From the NCBI RefSeq assembly GCF_024199905.1, contig NZ_JANAFB010000021.1:1-61957 (forward strand): a stretch of DNA of 61,957 nt. Direction: 5' to 3'. The notes under the pieces are model-generated. The model saw only the letters and a list, made by a program, of their open reading frames with translations. It had not been told where the DNA came from and ran no database searches. Made by a program: the position numbers and the translations under genes. Below are positions 27,235 through 37,487 of the stretch, in pieces. Positions within the stretch are counted from its first letter, which is position 1. Each line of letters begins with the position of its first letter. Origin of the DNA: Rothia santali (GTDB lineage: Bacteria > Actinomycetota > Actinomycetes > Actinomycetales > Micrococcaceae).

Positions 27235-28755
27235 ATGACTTCAGCAGCCATCACCCCCACCGTCAGCGACGCCCGTCCCGTGCGCGTCCGCTTCTGCCCC
27301 TCGCCCACCGGGACCCCGCACGTCGGGCTCATCCGCACGGCGCTGTTCAACTGGGCCTACGCCCGGCACACCGGCGGCAAGCTGGTGTTCCGCATCGAGG
27401 ACACCGACGCCAGCCGCGACTCCGAGGAGTCCTTCGAGCAGGTGCTGGAGTCCCTGCACTGGCTGGGCATCGAGTGGGACGAGGGCGTCGGCGTCGGCGG
27501 CCCGCACGAGCCCTACCGGCAGTCCCAGCGCGGGGACCTCTACGCCGAGGTCATCCGCAAGCTGACGGAGGGCGGGCACGTCTACGAGGACTTCTCGACC
27601 CCGGCCGAGGTCGAGGAGCGGCACCGGGCCAAGGGCGAGGACCCCAAGCTCGGCTACGACAACTACGACCGGGACCTCACCGAGGAGCAGAAGGCCGCCT
27701 TCCGCGCCGAGGGCCGGGAGCCCGTGCTGCGGCTGCGCATGCCCGACGAGGACATCTCGTTCACGGACCTGGTCCGCGGCGAGATCACCTTCAGGGCCGG
27801 GACCGTCCCCGACTTCGTCGTCGTGCGCGCCAACGGCAAGCCGCTGTACACGCTGGTCAACCCCGTGGACGACGCCCTGATGGGCATCACCCACGTGCTG
27901 CGCGGGGAGGACCTGCTGTCCTCCACTCCGCGCCAGATCGCGCTCTACCGGGCGCTGACGGCGATCGGCGTCGCGGAGTTCATTCCGGAGTTCGGGCACC
28001 TCCCGTACGTCATGGGGGAGGGCAACAAGAAGCTGTCCAAGCGCGACCCGGAGTCCAACCTCTTCCTGCTGCGCGACGCCGGCTTCATCAAGGAGGGGCT
28101 GCTGAACTACCTCTCCCTGCTCGGCTGGTCGCTCTCGGCCGACGAGGACGTCTTCACGGTCGAGCAGCTCGTGGAGCACTTCGACGTGCACGACGTGCTG
28201 GCCAACCCGGCGCGCTTCGACGTCAAGAAGGCCGAGGCGATCAACGGCTCCCACATCCGCATGCTCGAGGCGGGCGACTTCGAGGAGCGGCTCGTCCCGT
28301 ACCTGCGCGACGCGGGGATCCTCGGCGCCGACGGCCCCGACGAGCGGGAGCGGCGCATCCTGCACGAGGCGGCGCCGCTGGTCCAGGAGCGGATGCAGCT
28401 GCTGGGGGAGACCCCGGGCCTGCTGGGCTTCCTGTTCCGGGCCGACGACGCGATCGAGGTCGCCCCCGACGCCCGCAAGCAGCTCAAGGAGTCGGCCCCG
28501 CAGGTCCTGGAGGCCGCCCGCACGGCCCTGGGAGAGCTGGGGACGTGGAGCGCCCCCGAGATCGAGGCGGCGCTGCGAGCGGCCATCGTGGACGGCCTGG
28601 GCATCAAGCCGCGCCTGGCCTTCGGGCCGGTGCGCATCGCGGTCTCCGGGGCGCGCATCTCGCCGCCGCTCTTCGAGTCGCTGGAGATCCTCGGGCGCGA
28701 GTCCACGCTGGCCCGCGTCGAGGCCCTGCAGCGGGACCTGGCGGCGGCCGAGTAG
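27235..28755 (+). CDS. gltX: Glutamyl-tRNA synthetase
   Basis: The 506-residue class I synthetase has the HIGH-equivalent [17 protein letters not shown] (residues 23-39) and the KMSKS-equivalent KLSKRD (near 266), with the catalytic-core RIEDTD segment. A C-terminal anticodon-binding cage follows. It sits immediately upstream of tRNA-Gln and two tRNA-Glu genes, a fitting neighbourhood. In most actinobacteria this enzyme also charges tRNA-Gln with glutamate for GatCAB. Confidence 0.97.
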   Translation: MTSAAITPTVSDARPVRVRFCPSPTGTPHVGLIRTALFNWAYARHTGGKLVFRIEDTDASRDSEESFEQVLESLHWLGIEWDEGVGVGGPHEPYRQSQRGDLYAEVIRKLTEGGHVYEDFSTPAEVEERHRAKGEDPKLGYDNYDRDLTEEQKAAFRAEGREPVLRLRMPDEDISFTDLVRGEITFRAGTVPDFVVVRANGKPLYTLVNPVDDALMGITHVLRGEDLLSSTPRQIALYRALTAIGVAEFIPEFGHLPYVMGEGNKKLSKRDPESNLFLLRDAGFIKEGLLNYLSLLGWSLSADEDVFTVEQLVEHFDVHDVLANPARFDVKKAEAINGSHIRMLEAGDFEERLVPYLRDAGILGADGPDERERRILHEAAPLVQERMQLLGETPGLLGFLFRADDAIEVAPDARKQLKESAPQVLEAARTALGELGTWSAPEIEAALRAAIVDGLGIKPRLAFGPVRIAVSGARISPPLFESLEILGRESTLARVEALQRDLAAAE

Positions 28756-28817
28756 CGGCCGGGCCGGCCGCGCCGCGGGGGACCCTCGCGGCGTGGCCGA
28801 GCCCACACCGATCCGAG

Positions 28818-28846
28818 TTGCGAGGTCGCGGAACCTTCTGTAGAGT
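28818..28846 (+). promoter_or_regulatory. Sigma-70-type promoter of the tRNA-Gln/tRNA-Glu cluster
   Basis: -35 TTGCGA (28818-28823), 17-base spacer and -10 TAGAGT (28841-28846), with an AT-rich start region. It lies about 50 bases before tRNA-Gln and is the clearest complete promoter in the window. Confidence 0.75.
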
Positions 28847-28896
28847 ATTTACTCGTTGCGAAGATGAAAAACGCCCGGCTGGGCGGTCGCTTCCAA

Positions 28897-28968
28897 TGGG
28901 ATATGGTGTAATTGGCAACACAACGGTTTCTGGTACCGTCATTCTAGGTTCGAGTCCTGGTATCCCAG
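28897..28968 (+). tRNA. tRNA-Gln (anticodon CTG)
   Basis: 72 nt with acceptor TGGGATA/TATCCCA and discriminator G, anticodon stem ACGGT/ACCGT with loop TTCTGGT (CTG), and T-arm AGGTTCGAGTCCT. Confidence 0.95.
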
Positions 28969-29014
28969 CGAAGAGCAGAACATTCACTCGTTGAATGTGA
29001 GGCGCTTCAAAAAT

Positions 29015-29065
29015 CCCGGATTGGTCCCACGCGATGCATCGTGTAGGCTCATCCGGGTAGCTCAG
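29015..29065 (+). other. Hairpin and tRNA D-arm-like remnant
   Basis: CCCGGAT (29015-29021) pairs with ATCCGGG (29051-29057). Overlapping this, GGGTAGCTCAG (29055-29065) is identical to the D-arm 5' half of many tRNAs, but no anticodon or T-arm follows before tRNA-Glu starts at 29087. It may be a tRNA fragment or a processing/termination hairpin. Confidence 0.3.
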
Positions 29066-29086
29066 AGGAACATTCCTTGCTGACAC

Positions 29087-29159
29087 GGCCCCATCGTATA
29101 GCGGCCTAGTACTCCGCCCTCTCACGGCGGCAACACCGGTTCGAATCCGGTTGGGGTCA
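29087..29159 (+). tRNA. tRNA-Glu (anticodon CTC), copy 1
   Basis: 73 nt with acceptor GGCCCCA/TGGGGTC and discriminator A, anticodon stem CCGCC/GGCGG with loop CTCTCAC (CTC), and T-arm CCGGTTCGAATCCGG. It is identical to copy 2. Confidence 0.96.
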
Positions 29160-29185
29160 CGCTAGGAATGAAAACTCGAGGCATT

Positions 29186-29258
29186 GGCCCCATCGTATAG
29201 CGGCCTAGTACTCCGCCCTCTCACGGCGGCAACACCGGTTCGAATCCGGTTGGGGTCA
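29186..29258 (+). tRNA. tRNA-Glu (anticodon CTC), copy 2
   Basis: 73 nt, identical to copy 1 and starting 99 bases after it. The 3' flank CGCTAGGAAT(G/A)AAA is shared, so the duplication included the trailer. Confidence 0.96.
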
Positions 29259-29265
29259 CGCTAGG

Positions 29266-29302
29266 AATAAAAGCCCGGTGATTTTATCACCGGGCTTTTA
29301 TT
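29266..29302. terminator. Strong intrinsic terminator of the tRNA cluster
   Basis: A 17-bp perfect stem (29266-29282 with 29286-29302) has a TTT loop. AAAA/TTTT flank the GC core AGCCCGGTGAT, so it works on either strand. Confidence 0.95.
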
Positions 29303-29389
29303 GTATTCTCGGTGAGGACGGCCACCGTCCGTCGGCGCCGCCGGGCCCACCGCGGCGCCGCCAGAGAACCTCGTCAGTCTGGAGCCGGC

Positions 29390-31260
29390 ATGCGCCCCAC
29401 GACCCCGACCGGCGGCACGGCCGGCGGCACCGACCTCCTGACCGGCCTGCGCCGGCTCGACGAGGCGGTCTCCGGCCTGAGTTTCGACCTCCCCGTCGAG
29501 GGGCGGGAGCGGGGGACCGAGCTGGCCGCCAGGATGCGCCGCCAGCTGCGCGACTACCTGCTGCCCCGCGCCCGGGACCTCGAGGCCCCGCTGTGCATCG
29601 TCGTCGGCGGCTCCACGGGGGCGGGGAAGTCCACGCTGGTCAACTCGGTCCTGGGGCGCTCGGTCAGCCGCGCCGGCGTCGTCCGCCCCACCACCGTGAC
29701 CCCGGTCCTCGTGCACCATCCCGACGACGCCGCCCGCGTCACCGCCGAGCGCCTCCTGCCGAGCCTGGCCCGGGAGGGGGAGCCGGAGGCGGCCGTCGCG
29801 AGCGGGGCCCCGGCCCGCGCAGCGTCGTCGGCCGGGGCCCGGCACGGGGCAGCGCCATCCTCCGGGGGCCGGGGCGCGTCCTCGCCCGGGGCCCCGGACC
29901 CCGTCGCGTCCACGCCCGGGGCCCCCGCCGCCCTGCGCCCGCTGTCCTGCGAGGCCGTCCCGCGCGGCGTCTTCCTCATCGACGCCCCGGACATCGACTC
30001 CGTCTCGGACGCCAACCGCGCCCTGTCCCGGCAGCTGCTCGACGCCGCCGACGTGTGGCTCTTCGTGACCACCGCCAACCGCTACGCCGACGCCGTCCCG
30101 TGGGAGGTCCTGGAGCGGGCCGCCGCGCGCCGGATCGGGCTCGCCGTGGCCCTGAACCGGGTGCCCGCCGGCGAGGAGGACGAGATCCTCGCCGACCTCG
30201 TCCGCCTGCTGCGCGAGCGCGGCCTCGCCCCCGACCCGCTGATCACCGTCCAGGAGCAGCCCCGGGGCGAGGACGGCCGCCTCCCGGAGGCCGCCGTCTC
30301 CGCCCTGACCGACTGGCTCGCCGCCCTGGGCGCCGACGCCGGGGAGCGGGCCCGCCTCGCCGCCGAGAGCCTGCGCGGCACCGTCGCCTCCCTGGGCCCG
30401 CAGGTCGACTCCCTGGCCGCGGACCTCGCCGAGCAGGTCGAGCACCGCGCGTGGCTCGCCGAGGAGGCCCGCCGCCCCTGCGCCGCCGCCCGCGGCCGTG
30501 TGGAGGACGCCATCAGCGACGGCGCCCTCCTGCGCGGCGAGGTGCTGGCCCGCTGGCAGGACTTCGTGGGCACCGGCCAGCTCTTCCGCCGCCTGGAGTC
30601 GAGCATCGGGAGGCTGCGGGACCGGGTCGGTGACTACCTCCGGGGAGGCCGCCGGCACACCGCGAGCCTCGAGGCCGAGCTGGAGACCGGCCTGTACCGC
30701 GTAATCGTGGAGCAGGCCGCCGAGGCCGCGGAATCGGCCCAGCGCGCGTGGCACCGCGACCCGGCCGGCCGCTCGCTGCTGGCCGGCGAGGACCTGGGCC
30801 ACCTGCCCGAGGACTTCCCGGAGCGGGTGCAGCGCGAGCTGCGCGAGTGGCAGCGCGGGATCATGGAGCTCATGGCCAGCGAGGGCGCCGAGAAGCGCCA
30901 GCGGGCCCGCTTCCTCTCGGCGGGGCTGAACGCGGGCGCCGTCGTGCTGATGATCGTGGTGTTCTCGATGACGGGCGGCCTCACGGGCCTGGAGGTCGGC
31001 ATCGCCGGCGGCGCCGGGGCCCTCGGCTGGAAGCTCCTCGAGGCGGTGTTCGGCGAGGAGGCCGTGCGCCGGATGGCCGTCCGCGCCCGGGAGGACCTGC
31101 TCGGCCGCGTCGAGGGCCTGCTGGCGGGCCGCGCCGAGCCCTTCCTGGCCCGGCTCCCGGAGGACCGCTCGGCGGCCCTGGAGCGGCTGCGGGAGGCGGG
31201 CCGGGCCCTCGTCCCGCCCGAGGCGCCCGGAGCCCCGTGGGCGCGCGGGGAGCGGCGTGA
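29390..31260 (+). CDS. Dynamin-like membrane GTPase, first of a pair
   Basis: GTPase motifs: G1 GGSTGAGKST (about residue 68), a switch-like PTTVTP, G3-like LIDAPDIDSV and G4-like LNRVP. A long helical stalk follows. A hydrophobic hairpin LNAGAVVLMIVVFSMTGGLTG (about residues 505-525) should insert in the membrane. The arrangement matches the actinobacterial 'GTPase/dynamin' pairs related to IniA/IniC and DynA/DynB, which act in membrane remodelling or repair. A low-complexity Ala/Gly/Ser/Pro insert with tandem repeats interrupts the GTPase domain. The frame with the motifs runs through the next gene's start; the expected stop (TGA 31258) is in a shifted frame, implying an indel near 31200-31250. 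Substrate and role unknown. Confidence 0.7.
29822..29935 (+). repeat. 24/30-bp degenerate repeat inside the first GTPase
   Basis: Units beginning GCGYCNTCN(C)CCGGGG occur at 29822, 29852, 29876 and 29906. They encode an Ala-Ser-Ser-Pro-Gly-Ala-rich loop between the G1 and G3 motifs. Confidence 0.55.
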
Positions 31261-32970
31261 GCGGCCGGGGAGCGCGGCGCCGGGAACCCCGGGATCACCG
31301 CCCGGCTGGCCGCGCTGGGCGAGGCCCTCGACGCCGCCTCGGCGGTGCTCGAGCCGGCCGAGCTCGACGCCGCCCGGGACCGGTGGCGCCGGGTCTCCGA
31401 GCGGGCGGGGATCGGCGCAGCACACCGTCGTCGGACTCTTCGGGGCCACCGGCTCGGGCAAGTCGAGCCTGTTCAACGCGCTGGCCGGCCGCGAGCTCGC
31501 CCGCGTCGCGGTCACCCGCCCGACCACCCGCGACCCCCGCGCCGCCTACTGGGGCGACGAGCCGCCCCGCGAGCTCCTGGACTGGCTGGGCGTCAGCGAC
31601 CTCCACCGGGGAGCCGCGGGCCCGGTCACGGCGGCGCTGACGGAGCGGGACGGTCCCGGCGCGCACCGCACGGGCTGGCGCCGGCTGCTGGGCGGCTCCC
31701 GCCCGGGGCCGTCCACGGACGACGCCGGCCGCGGCGGCCTGCTCCTGGTGGACCTCCCCGACTTCGACTCCGTGCGCGCCGAGCACCGCGCCGTCGTCGA
31801 GCGGTTCAGCGCGCGGGTCGACGTCATGATCTGGGTCTTCGACCCGCAGAAGTACGCGGACCACGTGGCCCACGCGGAGTTCGTGGAGCCGCTGGCCCGG
31901 CACGGCGGGGCCATGCTCGCGGTGCTGAACCAGGCGGACCGGCTCGCCCCGGACGAGCGGGGGACCGTGCTCGCGGACCTGAGCCGCCAGCTGGACGCGG
32001 ACGGCGTCGCGCGCCTGCTGCACCGGCGGCCCCTCGCCGCCTCCGCCACGGCCGGGGAGGGGCTCGACGACGTCGCGGCGGCCGTCTCGGACGTCGCCGC
32101 CGGACGCGAGGCGACCACCCGCCGGCTCTCGGCCGAGCTGGACGCCCTGACCGAGGCCCTCGAGCCGCTCGGGGCCGGGGAGGGATGGCGGGCATGACCG
32201 ACGCCGCCCTCGGCGAGCCTCGGAGGGCCTCTACGAGGCGATCGGCGGCCCGCGCCTGGCGGAGGCCTCCGCGGCGGCGCGGCGGCGCGAGGCGATGGCG
32301 GGAACGGGCTGGCCGCCCCTGCGCTGGGCCGGCCGCCTGCGCCGGGACCCCTGGAGCGGCTCGGCGTCACCCGCGCGACCGGGTCGAAGGGCTCGATGAG
32401 CCGGCTGGACCTCCCCGCTGGACCCCGCGACCCGCTCGGGGATCTCCTCGGCGGTGCGACGCTGCGCGGCGTCCGCCGGGGAGGACGCGGGGAGCCGTGG
32501 CACCACGCGGTCCGCGACGCCGCTCGCTCGCGCGCGGAGGAGACCCCGAGGCGCTGGAGCGGGCCGTGGCCGGCGTCGACTTCGAGCGCGGGCGGCGTCG
32601 CTGGTGGTGGCGGCCGCTGGCCGCGCTGCAGTGGATCGGGCTGGCGGGGCTGCTCGCGGGCCTCACGTGGCTCACGGCCCTGTTCGTGGCCGACTACCTG
32701 CGGCTCGGCCTGCCCGAGCCCCGGACGTGGGGTCCACGGGCATCCCCGCGCCGACGGTCCTGCTCGCGTGGGGGTGCTCATGGCCGTGGTCCTGGGGCTG
32801 CTCGCGCGCGGGCGGCGCGGGCCTCGGCGCGCCGGCACGGGGCGCGCGTGCGCTCGGCGCTGCTGCGGGGCTGCCGCGGGGTCGCGGAGGAGCTGGTCGG
32901 CACGCCGGTGCGCCGGCTGGTGGCGGAGCAGACCCGGCTGCGGCGGGCGCTGCGGGCCGCCCGCTCCTAG
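31257..32970 (+). CDS. Dynamin-like membrane GTPase, second of a pair, frame broken in several places
   Basis: Likely start is GTG 31257, overlapping the first gene's stop. The helical ITARLAALGEALDAASAVLEPAEL segment lies in one frame. The GTPase domain lies in another: G1 GATGSGKSSLFNALAG, G3 VDLPDFDSV, G4 NQAD, to about 32190. The C-terminus, with two hydrophobic helices (PLAALQWIGLAGLLAGLTWLTAL and a later one) and a basic tail RLVAEQTRLRRALRAARS, lies in a third, ending at 32970. Motifs are intact, so consensus indels are more likely than decay. It presumably works with the first GTPase as a heteromeric membrane machine (inference). Confidence 0.6.
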
Positions 32971-33049
32971 GGCGAGGCGGCGCTCACCGGCCCGTCCGGG
33001 AGTCGTCCGTCAGGGGGCGACCCCGGGACCCGCGATCGGACCCCTCCGC

Positions 33050-33859
33050 TCAGGAGCCGGAGCGCAGGGCCTCGCTGAGCTGGCGGGCGGCCTGGCACAC
33101 GACGTCGGCGTGGAGGCGCCCCGGCTGCCGCGTCAGGCGCTCGATCGGCCCGGAGATGGACACGGCCGCGATGACCTTGCCCGAGGGGTTGCGCACCGGC
33201 GCGGAGACCGAGGCGATGCCGCGCTCCCGCTCGCCGACCGACTGCGCCCAGCCCCGGCGCCGCACGGCCGCCAGCACCGTCGCGGAGAACCGCGCCTGCC
33301 GCAGGCCGTCGAGCAGCCGGTTGTGGTCCTCCCACGCGATGAGCACCTGCGCGGCGGAGCCGGCCTTCATGGACAGCTGGGTGCCGACCGGGATGGTGTC
33401 CCGCAGGCCGATGGGGCGCTCGGCCGAGGCCACGCAGATGCGCCACTCGCCCTGGCGCCGGTAGACCTGCGCCGACTCCCCAGTTACGTTGCGCAGGTGG
33501 TTCAGGACGGGGCCCGCCGCGGCGATGAGGCGATCCTCTCCGGCGGCCGAGGACAGCTCGCCCAGCCGCGGGCCCAGGACGAAGCGACCCTGCACGTCCC
33601 GCGCCACGAGGCGGTGGTGGGTCAGCGCGACCGCCAGCCGGTGCGCCGTCGGGCGGGCCAGGCCGGTGGCCTCGACCAGCTGGGAGAGCGAGGCGGGGCC
33701 CGCCTCGAGGCAGTCGAGGATGTGGGTGGCCTTGTCCAGCACGCCGACGCCGCTCGAGCGGTTCCCGGCAGCCATCGGGTTGGCGCTGCCCATGCCGCCG
33801 AGGATCTGGTCCGCGGCGGGCTGCTCCGTCTCGGGGGCGGTCTGTGTGGGTGATGTCAT
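33050..33859 (-). CDS. IclR-family regulator, LtbR-like (leucine biosynthesis)
   Basis: The 269-residue regulator has an N-terminal helix-turn-helix ([32 protein letters not shown]) and a C-terminal IclR effector domain ([19 protein letters not shown] and [10 protein letters not shown]). It is divergent from leuCD, as LtbR is in Corynebacterium glutamicum, where that protein represses leuB, leuCD and tryptophan genes. The same job is inferred here. Start 33859 fits a leaderless -10 (GATCAT, 33866-33871) with -35 TTGCTT at 17-base spacing. An upstream ATG at 33880 is the alternative. Confidence 0.82.
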   Translation of the reverse strand: MTSPTQTAPETEQPAADQILGGMGSANPMAAGNRSSGVGVLDKATHILDCLEAGPASLSQLVEATGLARPTAHRLAVALTHHRLVARDVQGRFVLGPRLGELSSAAGEDRLIAAAGPVLNHLRNVTGESAQVYRRQGEWRICVASAERPIGLRDTIPVGTQLSMKAGSAAQVLIAWEDHNRLLDGLRQARFSATVLAAVRRRGWAQSVGERERGIASVSAPVRNPSGKVIAAVSISGPIERLTRQPGRLHADVVCQAARQLSEALRSGS

Positions 33860-33895
33860 GCTCAAATGATCCGATCTCATATTCTGAAAAGCAAG

Positions 33896-33908
33896 TCCAT
33901 TTAATGGA
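33896..33908. promoter_or_regulatory. Palindromic candidate operator between the IclR gene and leuC
   Basis: TCCATTTAATGGA is a perfect 13-base palindrome. It touches the IclR gene's putative -35 (33889-33894) and overlaps a putative leuC -35 (33905-33910, with -10 CAGAAT at 33928-33933). It is placed to control both genes. IclR-type operators are short AT-rich palindromes of this kind. Confidence 0.5.
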
Positions 33909-33969
33909 AGCCTACAGGATGGGCGGGCAGAATGGACGCACACACACCTGGACATCGGAGGACACCCCC

Positions 33970-35397
33970 ATGGCTGATGCACCGGCACACCCCACGACCC
34001 TGGCCGAGAAGGTCTGGAACGACCACCGCGTCGTGGAGGGTCAGGACGGCAAGCCCGACCTGATGTACATCGACCTGCACCTCGTGCACGAGGTCACCTC
34101 GCCGCAGGCCTTCGAGGGCCTCCGGCTCGCGGGCCGTCAGCTGCGCCGCCCCGACCTCACGATCGCGACCGAGGACCACAACACCCCGACGCAGGACATC
34201 TTCGCCCGCATCGCCGACCAGACCTCGCGCAAGCAGATCGAGACCCTGCGCGCCAACGCCGAGGAGTTCGGCGTGCGCATCCACTCCCTGGGCGACTCGG
34301 AGCAGGGGATCGTGCACGTCGTCGGGCCCCAGCTCGGGCTGACCCAGCCGGGCATGACCGTGGTCTGCGGCGACTCGCACACCTCCACCCACGGCGCGTT
34401 CGGCGCGCTGGCCTTCGGCATCGGCACCAGCGAGGTCGAGCACGTCATGGCGACCCAGACGCTGTCCCTGGCGCCGTTCAAGACCATGGCCATCACCGTC
34501 AACGGGCACCTGAAGCCGGGCGTCACGGCCAAGGACGTCATCCTGGCCGTGATCGCCAAGATCGGCACCGGCGGCGGGCAGGGGTACGTCCTGGAGTACC
34601 GCGGCACGGCGATCGAGGAGCTCTCCATGGAGGGCCGCATGACGATCTGCAACATGTCCATCGAGGCGGGCGCGCGCGCGGGCATGGTCGCCCCCGACGA
34701 GACCACCTTCGCCTACCTGAGGGACCGCCCCCACGCGCCGCAGGGCGAGGACTGGGACCACGCCGTCGAGTACTGGCGCTCGCTCAGGACCGACGAGGGC
34801 GCGGCCTTCGACGCCGAGGTGGTCCTCGACGCCGACGAGCTCGAGCCGTTCGTGACCTGGGGGACCAATCCGGGCCAGGGCGTGCCCCTGTCCGAGGACG
34901 TGCCCGACCCGGCCCAGGCCGGCGACGAGAACGCCCGCGCCGCCGCGGAGAAGGCCCTGGCCTACATGGACCTGGAGGCCGGGACCCCGATGAAGGAGAT
35001 CGCGGTGGACACCGTCTTCCTCGGCTCCTGCACCAACTCCCGGATCGAGGACCTGCGGGCGGCCGCGGCGATCGTCGAGGGCCGCACCAAGGCGGAGAAC
35101 GTGCGCATGATGGTCGTCCCCGGCTCGGCGCGCGTGCGCCAGCAGGCCGAGGAGGAGGGCCTGGACCGGGTCTTCAAGGACTTCGGGGCCGACTGGCGCT
35201 TCGCCGGCTGCTCGATGTGCCTGGGCATGAACCCGGACCAGCTGGCGCCGGGCGAGCGCTGCGCCTCGACCTCCAACCGCAACTTCGAGGGCCGGCAGGG
35301 CAAGGGCGGGCGCACCCACCTCGTGTCCCCCCTGGTCGCCGCCGCCACCGCGGTGCGCGGCACGCTGAGCTCGCCGTCCGACCTGATCGAATCCTGA
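33970..35397 (+). CDS. leuC: 3-isopropylmalate dehydratase, large subunit
   Basis: The 475-residue aconitase-family subunit isomerises 2- to 3-isopropylmalate. The three [4Fe-4S] Cys ligands are in [13 protein letters not shown] and [18 protein letters not shown] and [26 protein letters not shown] are present. The ATG at 33970 is behind CGGAGGA. It is coupled to leuD 15 bases downstream and faces the IclR regulator. Confidence 0.97.
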   Translation: MADAPAHPTTLAEKVWNDHRVVEGQDGKPDLMYIDLHLVHEVTSPQAFEGLRLAGRQLRRPDLTIATEDHNTPTQDIFARIADQTSRKQIETLRANAEEFGVRIHSLGDSEQGIVHVVGPQLGLTQPGMTVVCGDSHTSTHGAFGALAFGIGTSEVEHVMATQTLSLAPFKTMAITVNGHLKPGVTAKDVILAVIAKIGTGGGQGYVLEYRGTAIEELSMEGRMTICNMSIEAGARAGMVAPDETTFAYLRDRPHAPQGEDWDHAVEYWRSLRTDEGAAFDAEVVLDADELEPFVTWGTNPGQGVPLSEDVPDPAQAGDENARAAAEKALAYMDLEAGTPMKEIAVDTVFLGSCTNSRIEDLRAAAAIVEGRTKAENVRMMVVPGSARVRQQAEEEGLDRVFKDFGADWRFAGCSMCLGMNPDQLAPGERCASTSNRNFEGRQGKGGRTHLVSPLVAAATAVRGTLSSPSDLIES

Positions 35398-35412
35398 CCC
35401 GAGGAGACCGCC

Positions 35413-36012
35413 ATGGAACCCATCACCACCCACACCGGCGTCGCCGCGCCGCTGCGCGCGTCCAACGTCGACACCGATCAGATCATCCCCGCCGTCTACC
35501 TCAAGCGGATCACCAAGACCGGGTTCGACGACGCCCTGTTCGCCGGCTGGCGCAAGGACCCCGAGTTCGTGCTCAACCAGGAGCCCTACCGCAACGCCAG
35601 CGTCTTGGTCACCGGGCCTGACTTCGGCACCGGCTCCTCGCGCGAGCACGCCGTCTGGGCCCTCAAGGACTACGGCTTCCGCGTCGTCATCTCGGCCCGC
35701 TTCGGCGACATCTTCCGCGGCAACTCCGGCAAGCAGGGGCTGGTCGCCGCGCAGGTGGACCAGCAGGACGTCGAGCTGCTGTGGAAGAGCATCGAGGAGA
35801 ACCCCGGCGTCGAGATCACGGTCGACCTCGAGAACCTCTCGGTGACCTGCGGCTCGCTGGTCGTGCCGATGCACATCGACGAGTACACCCGCTGGCGCCT
35901 GCGCGAGGGCCTCGACGATATCTCGCTCACGCTGGGCCACGAGGACAGCATCGCCGACTTCGAGTCGCGGCGGGCCGCGTACAAACCCAAGACGCTTCCC
36001 GCTAGGAGCTGA
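35413..36012 (+). CDS. leuD: 3-isopropylmalate dehydratase, small subunit
   Basis: The 199-residue swivelling subunit has [15 protein letters not shown] (residues 17-31), the substrate-binding [13 protein letters not shown] (near 77) and [23 protein letters not shown] precedes the ATG. An intrinsic terminator follows directly. Confidence 0.97.
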   Translation: MEPITTHTGVAAPLRASNVDTDQIIPAVYLKRITKTGFDDALFAGWRKDPEFVLNQEPYRNASVLVTGPDFGTGSSREHAVWALKDYGFRVVISARFGDIFRGNSGKQGLVAAQVDQQDVELLWKSIEENPGVEITVDLENLSVTCGSLVVPMHIDEYTRWRLREGLDDISLTLGHEDSIADFESRRAAYKPKTLPARS

Positions 36013-36017
36013 ATTGA

Positions 36018-36057
36018 CACACCGCCGCGCCGACCCCGGCGCGGCGGTGTGCGTTTT
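36018..36057 (+). terminator. Intrinsic terminator after leuD
   Basis: A 14-bp perfect stem (36018-36031 with 36038-36051), 6-base loop, then CGTTTT. Confidence 0.92.
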
Positions 36058-36095
36058 AACATGTACGGGGGAGTCGAGCTCCCGGGCTGGGTCTG

Positions 36096-36101
36096 TAGAA
36101 T
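36096..36101 (+). promoter_or_regulatory. -10 box (TAGAAT) for murA
   Basis: TAGAAT lies 57 bases before the murA ATG. An AAGGA ribosome site is correctly placed, so this transcript has a normal leader. No convincing -35 is seen. Confidence 0.45.
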
Positions 36102-36152
36102 GCTAGATCGTCGCGCATCCGACGCGACTCACCCACAAGGATTGGAACGTCT

Positions 36153-37484
36153 ATGATCGGCACACTGCGCATCCAGGGCGGGGAGCCCCTTCGCGGCGAG
36201 GTCATGGTCCGCGGGGCCAAGAACCTCGTCCCCAAGGCGATGGTCGCCGCCCTGCTGGGCTCGACCCCCTCGACCCTCCGGAGCGTGCCCGAGATCAAGG
36301 ACGTCAAGGTCGTCACCAACCTGCTCTCCCTGCACGGCGTCACCGTCAGCAAGGACCAGTCCACCGGCGACCTGGAGCTGGACCCCACCAACGCGTCCGT
36401 GGCCCACCACGCCGACATCGACGCCCACGCGGGCGACTCCCGCATCCCGATCCTGCTGTGCGGCCCGCTGCTGCACGCGATCGGCGAGGCCTTCATCCCG
36501 GACCTGGGCGGGTGCAAGATCGGGGACCGCCCCATCGACTTCCACCTCAAGGTGCTGCGCGAGTTCGGCGCCGAGGTCGACAAGCTTCCCTCCGGCATCC
36601 GGATGACCGCGCCCAAGGGCCTGCACGGCGCCAAGATCAACCTGCCCTACCCCTCCGTGGGCGCCACCGAGCAGGTCCTGCTCACCGCGACCCGCGCCGA
36701 GGGCAACACCGAGCTGCGCGGCGCGGCGACCGAGCCCGAGATCATGGACCTCATCGCGATCCTCCAGAAGATGGGCGCGATCATCACGGTCCAGACCGAC
36801 CGGGTCATCCACATCGAGGGCGTGCCGGAGCTGCGCGGGTACAACCACCGCGCCCTGCCGGACCGCATCGAGGCCGCCTCCTGGGGCTCCGCCGCGCTGG
36901 CCACGGGCGGCGACATCTTCGTCCGCGGCGCGCACCAGGCGGACATGATGGCCTACCTCAACACCTTCCGCAAGATCGGCGGCGGGCTGGACATCACCGA
37001 CGAGGGCATCCGCTTCTACCACCCCGGCGGCAAGCTCAACCCGCTCATCGTGGAGACCAACGTGCACCCCGGGTTCATGACCGACTGGCAGCAGCCGCTG
37101 GTCGTGGCGCTGACCCAGGCCGACGGCGTCTCGATCGTCCACGAGACCGTCTACGAGAACCGCTTCGGCTTCACCCACGCCCTCAACGACATGGGCGCCA
37201 GCATCCAGCTGCACCGCGAGTGCCTGGGCTCGGTCCCGTGCCGCTTCGGCCAGCGCAACTTCCTGCACTCCGCGGTCATCTCAGGCCCGACGCCGCTGCA
37301 CGGCGCCGACATCAACATCCCGGACCTGCGCGGCGGCTTCAGCCACCTGATCGCGGCGCTCGCGGCCCAGGGCGACTCGATGGTCACCGGCGTGGAGCTC
37401 ATCAACCGCGGCTACGAGCGCTTCGTGCAGAAGCTCGAGGGGCTGGGCGCCCGGTTCGACGCCGTCGCGGACGCGAAGGTCTAG
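36153..37484 (+). CDS. murA: UDP-N-acetylglucosamine 1-carboxyvinyltransferase
   Basis: The 443-residue enzyme is the first committed step of peptidoglycan synthesis and the fosfomycin target. The N-terminus has the GAKNLVPKAMVAALL motif (KN catalytic pair, residues 21-35). The active-site loop reads DLGGCKIGDRPIDFH (about 119-133) with the catalytic Cys kept, unlike mycobacteria, where it is Asp. DLRGGFSHLIAALAAQG closes the C-terminus. plsC starts four bases after the stop. Confidence 0.95.
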   Translation: MIGTLRIQGGEPLRGEVMVRGAKNLVPKAMVAALLGSTPSTLRSVPEIKDVKVVTNLLSLHGVTVSKDQSTGDLELDPTNASVAHHADIDAHAGDSRIPILLCGPLLHAIGEAFIPDLGGCKIGDRPIDFHLKVLREFGAEVDKLPSGIRMTAPKGLHGAKINLPYPSVGATEQVLLTATRAEGNTELRGAATEPEIMDLIAILQKMGAIITVQTDRVIHIEGVPELRGYNHRALPDRIEAASWGSAALATGGDIFVRGAHQADMMAYLNTFRKIGGGLDITDEGIRFYHPGGKLNPLIVETNVHPGFMTDWQQPLVVALTQADGVSIVHETVYENRFGFTHALNDMGASIQLHRECLGSVPCRFGQRNFLHSAVISGPTPLHGADINIPDLRGGFSHLIAALAAQGDSMVTGVELINRGYERFVQKLEGLGARFDAVADAKV

Positions 37485-37487
37485 GCC

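Noticed and set aside
28897-29302. tRNA cluster as an integration site of a mobile element
   Set aside because: There is no integrase, no attachment-site duplication beyond the tRNA copies, and neighbours are core genes of the same composition.
29390-32970. The two GTPases as one giant fused protein
   Set aside because: One frame is open from 29390 to 32197, but the junction (31200-31420) is nonsense in that frame, while helical sequence and a GTG-TGA overlap exist in others, as expected for two genes.
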